Of a stretch of 64,000 nucleotides of DNA, positions 51,155 through 60,803 are shown one piece after another. The translations under genes were made by a program, and so were the position numbers. How positions within the stretch are numbered: the stretch's first letter is position 1; every line of letters begins with the position of its first letter. The notes beneath the pieces were generated by a model that was not told the DNA's origin, did no database searches, and was given only the letters and a program-made list of their open reading frames with translations. Location of the stretch: contig JBCBDX010000002.1 in the NCBI GenBank assembly GCA_038529265.1, positions 1 through 64,000 on the forward strand, given 5' to 3'. This DNA is from JBCBDX01 sp038529265. Lineage in GTDB: Bacteria; Pseudomonadota; Alphaproteobacteria; Rhizobiales; Rhizobiaceae.

Positions 51155-52330
51155 ATGAGTGTATCGTTTTCCAGGATCACTAGACCGCTGCATCAACTGG
51201 CTCTTACATTCTTGATGTTGAGCTTGGCAACCGCAGTATCCCAAGCACAACTCTATGAAACAAAAGCGAAAAACGCGATCCTTCTTGATGTCACCACCAG
51301 ATCGGTGCTGTTCAACAAGAACGCTGATGCCTCAGTTCCACCGGCATCCCTTGCCAAGCTCATGACGATGGAAGTCGTGTTCCATGCGCTCAAGACGAGG
51401 CAGTTGTCGCTCGATGATGCATTTTTGGTAAGCGAAAACGCCTGGCGTCGCGGAGGCGCTGCATCAGGTGGCTCAACGATGTTCGCCGAACTCAATTCAA
51501 CGATCCGAGTGGAAGACTTGATTAGAGGCGTCATTGTTCAGTCTGCCAATGATGGATGCATCATACTGGCTGAAGGCATGGCAGGCACGGAAGAAACATT
51601 TGCAAACCTGATGAACGAGCGTGCAAAGGCAATCGGCCTAAAGGGTTCCGTTTTTTACAATTCAACGGGACTTCCGCACCCTGAACAACGCGTCACCATG
51701 CGCGATCTGGTTACTCTGGCAACACATATGCAGCGGGAATACCCCCAATATTATCGTTACTATGCTGAGGAAGCCTTTGAATGGAACAACATTAATCAGC
51801 GTAACCGCAACCCGCTGCTTTCTATGGAAATCGGCGCTGACGGGATGAAGACCGGTTTCACAGAAGAAAGCGGCTACGCAATTGTTGGATCAACTGTCGC
51901 AGACAACCGTCGCTTGGTCGTCGCCATGTCCGGAATGGAAAACCAAAGGGAACGTGCCCAAGAGGCGCGCAAATTGTTGGAGTGGGGCCGCCGCGCTTTC
52001 GACGAAGTTGCTCTATTCAATGAAGATGCTCCGGTTGGCAACGTTCGACTATACGGGGGCGCAGACTTCACGGTGCCGGTCGCGCCGGAGGAGGGACTGA
52101 CTTTCCTAGTGCCGATCGGCTCTACTGAGAATCTACGTGCCCGCATCGTTTTCGAAGGTCCCGTTATGGCACCGGTGAGCGCGGGTGATGAAATAGCTGA
52201 ATTGCATCTTTATTTTGGCGATGATCTGGCGCAGATCACACCACTATATGCAGCTAAGACAGTTGGTCGCGGTCCTATCCATCGCCAAGCTTTGGATGCT
52301 CTGAGCGAACTCTTGTTGGGCTGGATCTGA
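51155..52330 (+). CDS. dacC: D-alanyl-D-alanine carboxypeptidase (PBP5/6 family)
   Basis: A protein of about 391 residues with a signal peptide (LALTFLMLSLATAVSQAQ). The three penicillin-binding motifs are all present: SLAKLM (SxxK), QSANDGC (SxN) and GMKTGFT (KTG). The C-terminus has an amphipathic membrane anchor ending LLLGWI. It removes the terminal D-alanine of peptidoglycan stem peptides. ATG 51155 was chosen to place the signal peptide; ATG 51113 would also be possible. It begins a co-directional run with tmk, holB, metG, tatD. Confidence 0.9.
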   Translation: MSVSFSRITRPLHQLALTFLMLSLATAVSQAQLYETKAKNAILLDVTTRSVLFNKNADASVPPASLAKLMTMEVVFHALKTRQLSLDDAFLVSENAWRRGGAASGGSTMFAELNSTIRVEDLIRGVIVQSANDGCIILAEGMAGTEETFANLMNERAKAIGLKGSVFYNSTGLPHPEQRVTMRDLVTLATHMQREYPQYYRYYAEEAFEWNNINQRNRNPLLSMEIGADGMKTGFTEESGYAIVGSTVADNRRLVVAMSGMENQRERAQEARKLLEWGRRAFDEVALFNEDAPVGNVRLYGGADFTVPVAPEEGLTFLVPIGSTENLRARIVFEGPVMAPVSAGDEIAELHLYFGDDLAQITPLYAAKTVGRGPIHRQALDALSELLLGWI

Positions 52331-52356
52331 ATTTTCTGAACTGTCGGAAGTCTCGG

Positions 52357-53070
52357 TTGAACGTACAGCCTAAAAAAAAGCAACAAGTGCTCGGGAAGTT
52401 CATCACGCTCGAGGGTGGCGAAGGCGTCGGTAAGACCACACAAATCAAAATGCTCGTCGAAAGACTGAGCAAAGAGCATGGTATCCATATTGTCACGTCA
52501 CGAGAGCCGGGTGGCACGCCGGGCGCAGAAGCGGTACGCCATGTTTTGCTTAACAAAGCAGCGCTCGAAACGTTTGGGCCCAAAATGGAAGCTATCTTGC
52601 TGTCGGCGGCGCGTAATGACCACGTAGAGCAGTTCATCCGCCCAAACATTCATGCCGGCAAGTCTGTGCTTGTTGACCGGTTCATGGATTCAACCCGCGT
52701 TTATCAAGGCGCAACTGGCAAGATACCAGCACAGTTTCTGGGATCGCTGGAGCGTGTGGCCATTGCAGGCATGGTCCCGGAACTGACCGTCATTCTCGAT
52801 CTTGATCCGCTTGTTGGCCTAACGCGCGCCGCAAGACGACGTAGCATGGGGGAAGATGTTGATCGCTTTGAGAAGGAAACGCTTGCTGTTCATCAACAAA
52901 GGCGCGCTAGCTTCGAAAAAATAGCCAAGGCTGAACCACAGCGTTGCGTTTTGGTTGATGCATCGGGCACAGCTGATGAGGTACACGAACGCATATGGCC
53001 ACGTGTGGCGCAACTTTTTGGTATTTCCAAGCAAGGCGAAAACAACGAAAATGAAGCGGTAGTTGCCTGA
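52357..53070 (+). CDS. tmk: Thymidylate kinase
   Basis: A protein of 237 residues. FITLEGGEGVGKTTQIKML contains the Walker A loop and SREPGGTPGAE the DRY-like dTMP region; LVDRFMDSTRVYQG and DLDPLVGLTRAARR (LID helix) are typical. It phosphorylates dTMP to dTDP. A TTG start at 52357 lies 26 bases after dacC; the first 13 residues are outside the core, so a shorter start is possible. holB follows directly after its stop. Confidence 0.95.
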   Translation: MNVQPKKKQQVLGKFITLEGGEGVGKTTQIKMLVERLSKEHGIHIVTSREPGGTPGAEAVRHVLLNKAALETFGPKMEAILLSAARNDHVEQFIRPNIHAGKSVLVDRFMDSTRVYQGATGKIPAQFLGSLERVAIAGMVPELTVILDLDPLVGLTRAARRRSMGEDVDRFEKETLAVHQQRRASFEKIAKAEPQRCVLVDASGTADEVHERIWPRVAQLFGISKQGENNENEAVVA

Positions 53071-54111
53071 ATGAGCAATCACGAAATTGCATTTGTCGAA
53101 ACATACGATGCGCTTGAGGATATCCCACCGCCAAGCGCCGCTTATCAAATCGTGGGGCACGGCAAGTCTTTGGACATGCTGCTGAAATCGGCAGAGAGCG
53201 GACATCACGCCATAATTCTCGAAGGACAGGAAGGGATCGGCAAGGCGACTGCCGCTTTTATACTCGCTAAAATGAAATTGGGTGCGAGTGGCTCTTTTGC
53301 GGAGGGCATTGACCGGCAAAGCAGCGCGCACCGTCAGATCGCGCAAGGTGCAAACCCCAATTTGATCCATGTTACGCGCGAATTGTCTGTCCAGACTAAA
53401 AAGTGGAAGACGGCGATAAGCGTCGACCAAATCCGGTCGCTACAAAGTTTCTTCGGAATGACCGCGAGTGCAGACCACCCACGCATTGTCATTGTCGACC
53501 ATGTGCAGGATATGAACCGCAACGCCACTAATGCGCTTCTAAAACTGCTTGAAGAACCACCATCAAACACATTGTTTTTGCTGGTCTCACATGGCGCTGG
53601 ATCAATATTGCCGACCATCCGCTCTCGTTGCCAACTTGTTCGGTTTTCGCCGCTATCAGCACACGAAGTATCGCAGGCAATCATCCATGTTACTGGAGAC
53701 ATGTTCAACACAAACCAGGCCAATGAATTGGCAGGCCTGTCTGGCGGTTCTGTCCGCCATAGCCTCGTTATGGGACTTTATGGGGGCATTGAACTCCTCA
53801 ATGCCGTTGATGCTTTTTTGAAAGCTGAACCATACGATACGCCCACAGCACACCGGTTGGCAGCTATCGTTTCAGACAGAAAACAACAGACGCAGGGCTT
53901 GCTGATTCAAGATATGTTGCTGGCCTCTCTGCTTAGCCACGCAAAACATGCTGCAAAAAGTGGTTCAAGAGAGCGCGCAGCTTCACTTGCTCTGGCCGCG
54001 CAAGACCTGGTGGCGATGCGCCGAACAGATGCCGCTTACAACATAGATGCCAAGCAATCATTTCTGGTTGCAACACAGACCGTTCACAGCGCGATCCACG
54101 CCAACAAATAA
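53071..54111 (+). CDS. holB: DNA polymerase III delta-prime subunit
   Basis: A protein of 346 residues with the clamp-loader AAA fold: EGQEGIGKATAAFILAK (Walker A), IVIVDHVQDMNRNATNALLKLLEEPPSNTLF (DEAH-like and sensor region, key residues ALLKLLEEPP), and VSHGAGSILPTIRSRCQLVRF (SRC motif). The zinc-binding cysteines of DnaX-like proteins are absent, as in delta-prime. It loads the sliding clamp with DnaX and HolA. It starts right after the tmk stop. Confidence 0.95.
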   Translation: MSNHEIAFVETYDALEDIPPPSAAYQIVGHGKSLDMLLKSAESGHHAIILEGQEGIGKATAAFILAKMKLGASGSFAEGIDRQSSAHRQIAQGANPNLIHVTRELSVQTKKWKTAISVDQIRSLQSFFGMTASADHPRIVIVDHVQDMNRNATNALLKLLEEPPSNTLFLLVSHGAGSILPTIRSRCQLVRFSPLSAHEVSQAIIHVTGDMFNTNQANELAGLSGGSVRHSLVMGLYGGIELLNAVDAFLKAEPYDTPTAHRLAAIVSDRKQQTQGLLIQDMLLASLLSHAKHAAKSGSRERAASLALAAQDLVAMRRTDAAYNIDAKQSFLVATQTVHSAIHANK

Positions 54112-54194
54112 CAAATCTCGGCCCGTGATGCGGTTCCAAGACCGATCAAAATCATCTATGTCGCCTTCAAACTTGGTGCGAACGCTAGGCCGCA

Positions 54195-55730
54195 ATGTCC
54201 GAAAAATTTTTCATTACAACTGCCATCTCTTACCCAAATGGCGCACCGCATATCGGTCATGCCTATGAACTGATAGCAACTGACGCAATTGCCCGCTTCA
54301 ACCGTCTTGATGGGAAGGAGGTCTTCTTCCTGACCGGCACGGATGAGCATGGTATCAAGATGCTTCAGACAGCGCGCAAAGAGGACGTGCCCGTCAGCGA
54401 GTTGGCAGATCGAAATGCGCAGCGCTTTTTGGATATGACTGAAGCGCTCAACGCGTCGAACGATGACTTTATTCGCACCACAGAAGAGCGTCACCACAAG
54501 TCTTGTCAGGCCATTTGGCGACGAATGGCCGACAATGGAGATATCTACAAGGATGCTTACGCCGGTTGGTATTCGGTGCGCGACGAAGCATATTATGATG
54601 AGGATGAAACTGAAGTCCGCGACGATGGTGTTCGCTATGGACCGCAGGGTACGCCGGTGGAATGGGTTGAGGAGGAGAGTTATTTCTTCAAGCTCTCGGC
54701 CTATGGTGATCGTCTTCTCGAACTTTATGAAGAAAACCCAAGTTACATCGGCCCTGACAGCCGCAAAAATGAGATCGTCTCCTTTGTGAAGCGTGGATTG
54801 AAAGATCTATCCATTTCACGCACGACTTTTGATTGGGGCGTTAAGGTCCCTGGCGACGATAAGCATGTGATGTATGTCTGGGTCGATGCATTGACCAACT
54901 ATCTAACAGCAACCGGTTGGCCTGATGAAACCGAACGATCTCATTTCTGGCCTGCGGACGTGCATGTAATTGGCAAGGACATCACGCGTTTCCATGCCAT
55001 CTACTGGCCAGCATTTCTAATGTCCGCCGGCCTCCCACTACCAAAACGCGTTTTCGGCCATGGTTTTCTCTTCAATCGAGGTGAGAAAATGTCAAAATCG
55101 CTCGGTAATGTTGTCGATCCATTTGAAATGGCCGAACATTACGGCGTCGACCAAATGCGCTGTTTTTTCCTTCGAGAAGTGCCGTTTGGCAATGATGGAA
55201 ATTACTCTCATGAAGCTATCGTAGCGCGCACCAACGCTGACTTGGCCAATGGCCTTGGTAATCTTGCGCAGCGTTCGCTTTCCATGATCTTTAAGAATTG
55301 TGACGCCCAAGTTCCTGAGAACACCGAACTGTCGGAAGACGATAAAGCGCTTTTGGCATTGGCAGAGCGGGCGCTCGAAGTGGCGAGGGATGCTATGTCT
55401 GTCCAAGCCGTGCACAAGGCATTGGAAGCTATTTTCAATGTCGTAACCGAAGCTGATCGTTATATAGATGCACAAGCGCCCTGGACGCTGAAAAAGACAG
55501 ATACCACACGAATGGGGCATGTTCTTTACACCGTTGCCGACACGGTGCGGCAAATCGCAATTTTGGCGCAACCCTTCATGCCAACATCATGCAGTCTGCT
55601 GCTAGACTTTCTGGCCGTACCAGCAGACGAACGTCGGTTTGATGATCTTCACAAGCGTTTAAAGCCCGGTACTGCGCTTCCTAAACCGCAAGGCGTTTTC
55701 CCTCGATATGTGGAACCCCAGGTGGGTTAG
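54195..55730 (+). CDS. metG: Methionyl-tRNA synthetase
   Basis: A protein of 511 residues. The class I HIGH motif is in PNGAPHIGHAYELI and KMSKS in GEKMSKSLGNVVD. FLTGTDEHGIKM is the methionine-binding region. The length and absence of four zinc-finger cysteines and C-terminal dimer domain mark the short form common in alphaproteobacteria. It charges both initiator and elongator tRNA-Met. Confidence 0.95.
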   Translation: MSEKFFITTAISYPNGAPHIGHAYELIATDAIARFNRLDGKEVFFLTGTDEHGIKMLQTARKEDVPVSELADRNAQRFLDMTEALNASNDDFIRTTEERHHKSCQAIWRRMADNGDIYKDAYAGWYSVRDEAYYDEDETEVRDDGVRYGPQGTPVEWVEEESYFFKLSAYGDRLLELYEENPSYIGPDSRKNEIVSFVKRGLKDLSISRTTFDWGVKVPGDDKHVMYVWVDALTNYLTATGWPDETERSHFWPADVHVIGKDITRFHAIYWPAFLMSAGLPLPKRVFGHGFLFNRGEKMSKSLGNVVDPFEMAEHYGVDQMRCFFLREVPFGNDGNYSHEAIVARTNADLANGLGNLAQRSLSMIFKNCDAQVPENTELSEDDKALLALAERALEVARDAMSVQAVHKALEAIFNVVTEADRYIDAQAPWTLKKTDTTRMGHVLYTVADTVRQIAILAQPFMPTSCSLLLDFLAVPADERRFDDLHKRLKPGTALPKPQGVFPRYVEPQVG

Positions 55731-55744
55731 GTCGATCACTGAAG

Positions 55745-56539
55745 ATGCCAGTTCTAGTCGACAGCCACTGTCATATGGATTTTCCCGACTTTGAGAGGGA
55801 ACGTGATGCAATCATCCAGCGTGCAAGAGCTGCAGGTGTTGTACGCTTGGTTACAATCTGCACAAAAGTTCAGGAGTTTGATCGCGTGCGCGCCGTGGCC
55901 GAAGCCTATGACGATGTCTTTTGTTCTGTTGGAACGCATCCGCATCATGCTCATAAGGAAATGGATGTCACATCTGAGCAACTCGTGGAACTTGCAGAAC
56001 ACCCCAAGGTTGTCGCTATTGGCGAAGCTGGCCTCGACTACTTTTACGACAACGCTCCACGCACGGCACAAGAACAAGGGCTGCGCCGTCATATAGAAGC
56101 TGCTCGTCAGACTGGGCTGCCGCTTGTTATTCATTCTCGTGAAGCCGACGACGATATGGCCACAATTCTTGAAGAAGAAACGCAAGGCCGCGGTACTTTT
56201 CCTTTTGTGCTTCACTGCTTCACGGGTGGGGCAGACCTAGCCGTTCGCGCCATTGCATTGGGCGGCTACATCTCGTTTTCGGGTATTGCGGCTTTTAAGA
56301 AGTCAATTGATCTAAGGAACATTGCAGCTGACACGCCGCTTGACCGCATACTGGTCGAGACGGATGCTCCTTATCTCGCACCACCCCCACATCGCGGTAA
56401 ACGAAATGAACCGTCGTTCGTTAAGCACACAGCCCAGATAATTGCAGAACATCTCGACGTCGAGTTTGATGTTTTTGCGATGAAAACGACCGAAAACTTC
56501 TACCGCCTATTTTCCAAAGTTCCACGCCACGATGAGTAG
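55745..56539 (+). CDS. tatD: TatD-family DNase
   Basis: A protein of 264 residues. VDSHCHMDFPDF has the metal-binding HxH, GEAGLDYFYDN the catalytic Glu, LPLVIHSREADDD and VLHCFTGG the other metal histidines, and ILVETDAPYLAPPPHRGKRNEP the C-terminal Asp. It is a metal-dependent 3'-5' exonuclease involved in DNA repair. It starts 14 bases after metG and overlaps the next gene by eight bases. Confidence 0.95.
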   Translation: MPVLVDSHCHMDFPDFERERDAIIQRARAAGVVRLVTICTKVQEFDRVRAVAEAYDDVFCSVGTHPHHAHKEMDVTSEQLVELAEHPKVVAIGEAGLDYFYDNAPRTAQEQGLRRHIEAARQTGLPLVIHSREADDDMATILEEETQGRGTFPFVLHCFTGGADLAVRAIALGGYISFSGIAAFKKSIDLRNIAADTPLDRILVETDAPYLAPPPHRGKRNEPSFVKHTAQIIAEHLDVEFDVFAMKTTENFYRLFSKVPRHDE

Positions 56540-57341
56540 GTTAAGCATTACCATTTTGGGCTGTGGTTCGTCTGCCGGAACGCCAAGACCCAACGGCGAT
56601 TGGGGAGCCTGCGATCCGAAAAATCCGAAAAACCGACGCACACGTTCATCCATCTTGCTTGAAAAAACCGGACCGCATGGCGGTAAAACTTCGATCATTT
56701 TTGATACAGGTCCGGACTTCAGACAGCAGGTCTTAAACGCCGGCGTCACCCATATTGATGCAATCATTTATACACACGGTCATGCGGATCATATTCACGG
56801 CATCGACGACGTCAGAACCTTTGTATTGGCGCAGGGAGAAATGATCCCGACATATGCAGATCAGGACACTTACGATCGGCTGAACGAGGCCTTTGCCTAT
56901 ATTTTTCAGACACCGGAAGGTAGTTTCTATCCACCTATCCTGAAACAGACATTGATCGATGCGGGTCATCATTTTTCAATTGATGGCAATGGCGGAGAAG
57001 TTAGTTTTTTGCCTATATATCAAGAACATGGAAATATTCATTCACTCGGCTTTCGGGCAGGGGACACTGCATATTGCCCAGATGTTTCAGGACTTCCACA
57101 TGCATCGATAGACGCCTTGAAAGGCTTGGATGTTCTCATCATCGACGCGCTTCAGTATCGTGAGCACAAAAGCCATTTCTCGCTTGCTCAGTCGTTGTCG
57201 GTCATCGAAGAGTTGGCGCCAAAGAGGGCATATTTGACCCATATGCACACGCCATTGGACTATAATGTCGTCATGCAAGAAACGCCCGACAATGTCGCGC
57301 CGTGCTTTGATGGGATGGTGATAGATGTTCCAAACCACTAA
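56532..57341 (+). CDS. Metallo-beta-lactamase-fold hydrolase (PhnP/YcbD-like)
   Basis: A protein of 269 residues. TILGCGSSAGTPR opens it, YTHGHADHIHGIDD holds the HxHxDH zinc site, and a third His lies in LTHMHTPLDY. The early GCGSSAGTP and GDWGACDP segments are like PhnP-type phosphodiesterases that open cyclic phosphates, but the exact reaction is uncertain. It overlaps tatD by eight bases and the sulfotransferase gene by 17 bases. Confidence 0.85.
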   Translation: MSRLSITILGCGSSAGTPRPNGDWGACDPKNPKNRRTRSSILLEKTGPHGGKTSIIFDTGPDFRQQVLNAGVTHIDAIIYTHGHADHIHGIDDVRTFVLAQGEMIPTYADQDTYDRLNEAFAYIFQTPEGSFYPPILKQTLIDAGHHFSIDGNGGEVSFLPIYQEHGNIHSLGFRAGDTAYCPDVSGLPHASIDALKGLDVLIIDALQYREHKSHFSLAQSLSVIEELAPKRAYLTHMHTPLDYNVVMQETPDNVAPCFDGMVIDVPNH

Positions 57342-58143
57342 ACCGAGCAAACCTGTTTATGATGGCTTTATCATGCAGTCTTTGCCGCGTAGCGGCACGG
57401 CTTTAGCGCTAGATTACACAAATGGCATTGGCGCCTTCGGGCATGCACAAGAGTATCTAAATCAACGCGTCATTCCATATGAAGCGGCCGAGAATGCGGA
57501 AGAGCATTTTCAGATGGCCATGAAGTCCGCGTATAATGGCGCAGATCGCTTTTCGATGAAGCTGTTTCCAAAACAGCTGCTGGATTGCGTTGATTACCAT
57601 GGTTACGACTTCTTATCGCGTTGCAGAAACGAGTATTCGATACTCTTTGTCCGTCTTCGGCGGAGAGATACAATTGCGCGCGCAGTTTCGCTTTTCATTG
57701 CTTTGTCCAATGATCAATGGGCGACTGACATGGAGCGCAAGGTCAATGATGTTCCGTATGAATTTCAAGCCATTTATAAAATCTGGGTGTTCCTTATTAA
57801 AGCTGAGGCGTTCTGGGATGCCTACAACGCAGATAATGAAATCGAGCCAATCGAGTTTGTTTACGAAGCTCTAGAAGAAGACCCATCTCAATTTGGGCGT
57901 AAGATGTGTGCGATCTTTGACGTTGATAGCAAGGACATGAAACCACTTCGGGGTATCAACAAACAACGAAATCAACGCTCTGAAGACTATTGTGCACGGT
58001 TTCGGCAAGAGCTCGAATTGGATCGTTATCGTGACGAATTTATCGACACTGACTCCGGGGCTCTGGAGTTACGCAAAGCTCCGCGAACGTGGGGAAACCT
58101 ATATAGGCTTGTCGCGCAAAAACCTCTGCAAGTTCGCAAATAA
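57325..58143 (+). CDS. Stf0-like sulfotransferase
   Basis: A protein of 272 residues. MQSLPRSGTALALDYTNGIGAFGHAQEYL matches the Stf0 (trehalose 2-sulfotransferase) N-terminus, key residues PRSGT and the GHAQEY loop; LFVRLRRRDTIARAVSLFIAL is the 3'-phosphate motif and LRGINKQRNQRSEDYCARFR the C-terminal region. The acceptor is unknown. It overlaps the metallo-hydrolase gene by 17 bases. It is the third sulfotransferase-like gene in the window (with 18107-20137 and 48330-49412), suggesting sulfated surface glycans. Confidence 0.75.
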   Translation: MFQTTKPSKPVYDGFIMQSLPRSGTALALDYTNGIGAFGHAQEYLNQRVIPYEAAENAEEHFQMAMKSAYNGADRFSMKLFPKQLLDCVDYHGYDFLSRCRNEYSILFVRLRRRDTIARAVSLFIALSNDQWATDMERKVNDVPYEFQAIYKIWVFLIKAEAFWDAYNADNEIEPIEFVYEALEEDPSQFGRKMCAIFDVDSKDMKPLRGINKQRNQRSEDYCARFRQELELDRYRDEFIDTDSGALELRKAPRTWGNLYRLVAQKPLQVRK

Positions 58144-58255
58144 GTGTTCCATAATCCATATTATGCGACAGTATCTGACTTCTCTCTGAATGTTGCTGTG
58201 GATGCGTGAATAGCAACTATCATCGATAGCTCGCTACAATGCTATGCTTGAGCGT

Positions 58256-59092
58256 ATGGAACCTTCTCGTGATATTGCCTGCCTTCTAGAAATCATGGAG
58301 CGCTTACGCGATTCCAAGACAGGATGCGCATGGGATATTGAGCAGACCTTTGAAACGATAGCGCCGTACACCATTGAGGAAGCCTATGAGGTCGCGGACG
58401 CTATCGAACGGGATGACATGAGCGAACTGACCGACGAACTGGGTGATCTGCTCCTGCAAGTGGTTTTTCATGCGCGTATGGGCGAAGAACTGGGAAAATT
58501 CAATTTTGGTGATGTTGTGCTGGCCATCACAAAAAAAATGATACGTCGCCACCCGCACGTGTTTGGCCCAGAAAATCAACGCAATCGTAAGTTGGCCAAG
58601 GGCGAATGGAATCGAATAAAAACGCAAGAAAAAGCCGAAAAACGTGCGCGGCAAAACGCGCGAGCGAAAAATGGCGGCGTTGGCGCTTATGTTTCTCTAT
58701 TGGATGATGTGCCACGCGCCCTGCCCGCATTGATGCGCGCCCTGAAGCTACAGCAAAAAGCAGCGACAGTTGGATTTGATTGGGACACTGCACCGCCGAT
58801 CCTTGACAAGATCGACGAGGAAAAGGGCGAGTTGAGAGAGGCGATGGAGCAAGGCCATGACGCCGACATCGAAGAAGAGTATGGCGATTTACTTTTTGCG
58901 ATAACCAATTTGGGCCGACACCTCGACATCAACCCGGAAGCTGCACTGGATGCGGCCTCAAACAAATTTAAGTCGCGTTTCTCACACATCGAGCGTTCGT
59001 TGGCAGAGGAAAATAAGAGTCCGCGCGATGCCACTTTAGACGAAATGGAAGCGCTTTGGGTTGCCGCCAAACTTGAAGCACAGGCTAGCTAG
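58256..59092 (+). CDS. mazG: Nucleoside triphosphate pyrophosphohydrolase MazG
   Basis: A protein of 278 residues with tandem MazG domains. The first has CAWDIEQTFETIAPYTIEEAYEVADAI with the EExxE..D metal pattern, LTDELGDLLLQVVFHARM, then a repeat domain DIEEEYGDLLFAITNLGRHL. It hydrolyses canonical or damaged dNTPs to monophosphates. ATG 58256 is chosen; ATG 58244 is possible. It converges on hflX with an eight-base overlap. Confidence 0.95.
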   Translation: MEPSRDIACLLEIMERLRDSKTGCAWDIEQTFETIAPYTIEEAYEVADAIERDDMSELTDELGDLLLQVVFHARMGEELGKFNFGDVVLAITKKMIRRHPHVFGPENQRNRKLAKGEWNRIKTQEKAEKRARQNARAKNGGVGAYVSLLDDVPRALPALMRALKLQQKAATVGFDWDTAPPILDKIDEEKGELREAMEQGHDADIEEEYGDLLFAITNLGRHLDINPEAALDAASNKFKSRFSHIERSLAEENKSPRDATLDEMEALWVAAKLEAQAS

Positions 59093-60473
59093 CAGAACTT
59101 ACCGATCCTGCTGGCAAATGAGCCTCGAGGATTTCGTCAGTATCGCGAGTAATTCGTACATCGACGATCGTCGTGCCGTCATCGCTAACATCACGCTTGT
59201 CAACAATGCTATTCTCGTACAACCATGCCACATCAGCAAAACGGGACGGCGGCAATGATATGCGGCGAGCAACCAGCGTGCCGGAAATGCGTTCTTCAAC
59301 TAAAGAAAGGAAGTCGTCGATCCCCTCTCCAGTTACCGCTGACAAAGCAATGGCGCTATCATCTCGATCAGCGCGCTCCAAAACCGCACTGCGCGCTTCG
59401 TCTGGAAGCAAGTCGATCTTGTTCCATACATTGATGATCGACGTAGCTCGTTCGCCCTCAATGCCAAGGTCATTCAATACGCTATCCACATCGGCAGCTT
59501 GGGCGCCTGACTGCGAATGACTGATGTCGTGGACGTGTACTATGATGTCAGCTTCACGCACTTCCTCCAACGTCGCGCGGAACGCTGCAACCAAATGCGT
59601 CGGCAAATCGGAGACAAAGCCAACCGTATCAGACAAAACAGTTTGCGTTCCTCCAGGCAATTTGATGCGTCTTAATGTCGGATCAAGCGTTGCAAACAAC
59701 ATATCTTTCGCAACGACTTCCGCGCCAGTTATCCTATTGAAAAGCGTGGACTTTCCCGCATTTGTGTAACCGACGAACGCGACGATTGGCAGTGGCACTT
59801 TCTTGCGTTTGGCGCGATGAAGCGCGCGGGTCCTGCGCACTTGTTCCAGTTCATTCTCAAGGCTCTTGATCTTGTCGCGCAAAATACGACGGTCGGCCTC
59901 GATTTGTGTCTCCCCGGGGCCTCCCAAGAAACCAGCACCACCACGCTGGCGCTCCAGGTGGGTCCATGAGCGAACCAACCGACCCCGCTGATAGTTCAAG
60001 TGCGCCAATTCGACTTGTAGCGTACCCTCCTTGGTCGCTGCACGACGCCCAAAAATCTCAAGTATCAAGCCAGTTCGATCCAGCACCTTCGCATTCCACG
60101 CTTTCTCCAGATTGCGCTGCTGTACAGGTGTGAGCACATGATCAACGATCAGCAAGCCAGCTTCCATGGCAGCGGCAACGCCTGCAATCTCATCAACCTT
60201 GCCGGTACCAAGCAGTGTTGCAGGTCGCAGGTTGGTGATGGGCGCGATGATTGAATGAACTATCTCAAGATCAATTGCTGCAGCTAGCCCTACAGCCTCT
60301 TCCAAGCGTTCGGGAGCCGTACGCTTCATCTCCTTTGACGCATTCGCAACCGCGTCCCTGGTTTTCACCTCGGGAACGATAACAATGGCCAAAGTCGGTG
60401 ACCCGCGGCGATCGATGGGATGCCGACGCTTCTTTCCAGTTGAGCTGTTTATATCAGGAACAGGCTTCGTCAA
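59085..60473 (-). CDS. hflX: GTPase HflX
   Basis: A protein of 462 residues. The GTPase P-loop is AFVGYTNAGKSTLFN, the switch region is SDTVGFVSDLPTHLVAAFRATLEEVREADI with DTVGF, and NVWNKIDLLP provides the NKxD specificity motif. The N-terminal domain has GAGFLGGPGETQIEADRRIL, typical of HflX, which splits stalled ribosomes. It overlaps hfq by four bases and the two are translationally coupled. Confidence 0.95.
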   Translation of the reverse strand: MTKPVPDINSSTGKKRRHPIDRRGSPTLAIVIVPEVKTRDAVANASKEMKRTAPERLEEAVGLAAAIDLEIVHSIIAPITNLRPATLLGTGKVDEIAGVAAAMEAGLLIVDHVLTPVQQRNLEKAWNAKVLDRTGLILEIFGRRAATKEGTLQVELAHLNYQRGRLVRSWTHLERQRGGAGFLGGPGETQIEADRRILRDKIKSLENELEQVRRTRALHRAKRKKVPLPIVAFVGYTNAGKSTLFNRITGAEVVAKDMLFATLDPTLRRIKLPGGTQTVLSDTVGFVSDLPTHLVAAFRATLEEVREADIIVHVHDISHSQSGAQAADVDSVLNDLGIEGERATSIINVWNKIDLLPDEARSAVLERADRDDSAIALSAVTGEGIDDFLSLVEERISGTLVARRISLPPSRFADVAWLYENSIVDKRDVSDDGTTIVDVRITRDTDEILEAHLPAGSVSSAS

Positions 60474-60721
60474 TCGGCCTTTTGATCCGTGTTCTCGACA
60501 TCAAACATTTGTACCGGTTGCCCGGGCATGATTGTTGATATCGCATGTTTGTAGACAAGTTGAGCGCTACCATCACGTCGCAACAGCACACAAAATGAGT
60601 CAAACGATGTCACAACACCGGTCAGCTTGACGCCGTTGACTAAAAAAACGGTGAGAGGAATCTTCTGCTTCCTTACCGCATTCAAAAATTGGTCTTGGAG
60701 GTTTTGCGACCTGTCAGCCAT
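60470..60721 (-). CDS. hfq: RNA chaperone Hfq
   Basis: A protein of 83 residues with the Sm-fold: NLQDQFLNAVRKQKIPLTVFLVNGVKLTGVVTSFDSF and YKHAISTIMP, the classic Hfq distal and proximal site sequences. It binds small RNAs and poly-A mRNA tails as a hexamer. It is in the usual alphaproteobacterial order dat, hfq, hflX. Confidence 0.95.
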   Translation of the reverse strand: MADRSQNLQDQFLNAVRKQKIPLTVFLVNGVKLTGVVTSFDSFCVLLRRDGSAQLVYKHAISTIMPGQPVQMFDVENTDQKAD

Positions 60722-60803
60722 CTTTTTTCCCCTTATGCCCCCAAGCCTCTAACACAAATTTTGTGCGCCGCGGCAAGAATGTTTTGCAAATGCGTCAAAT
60801 TGG

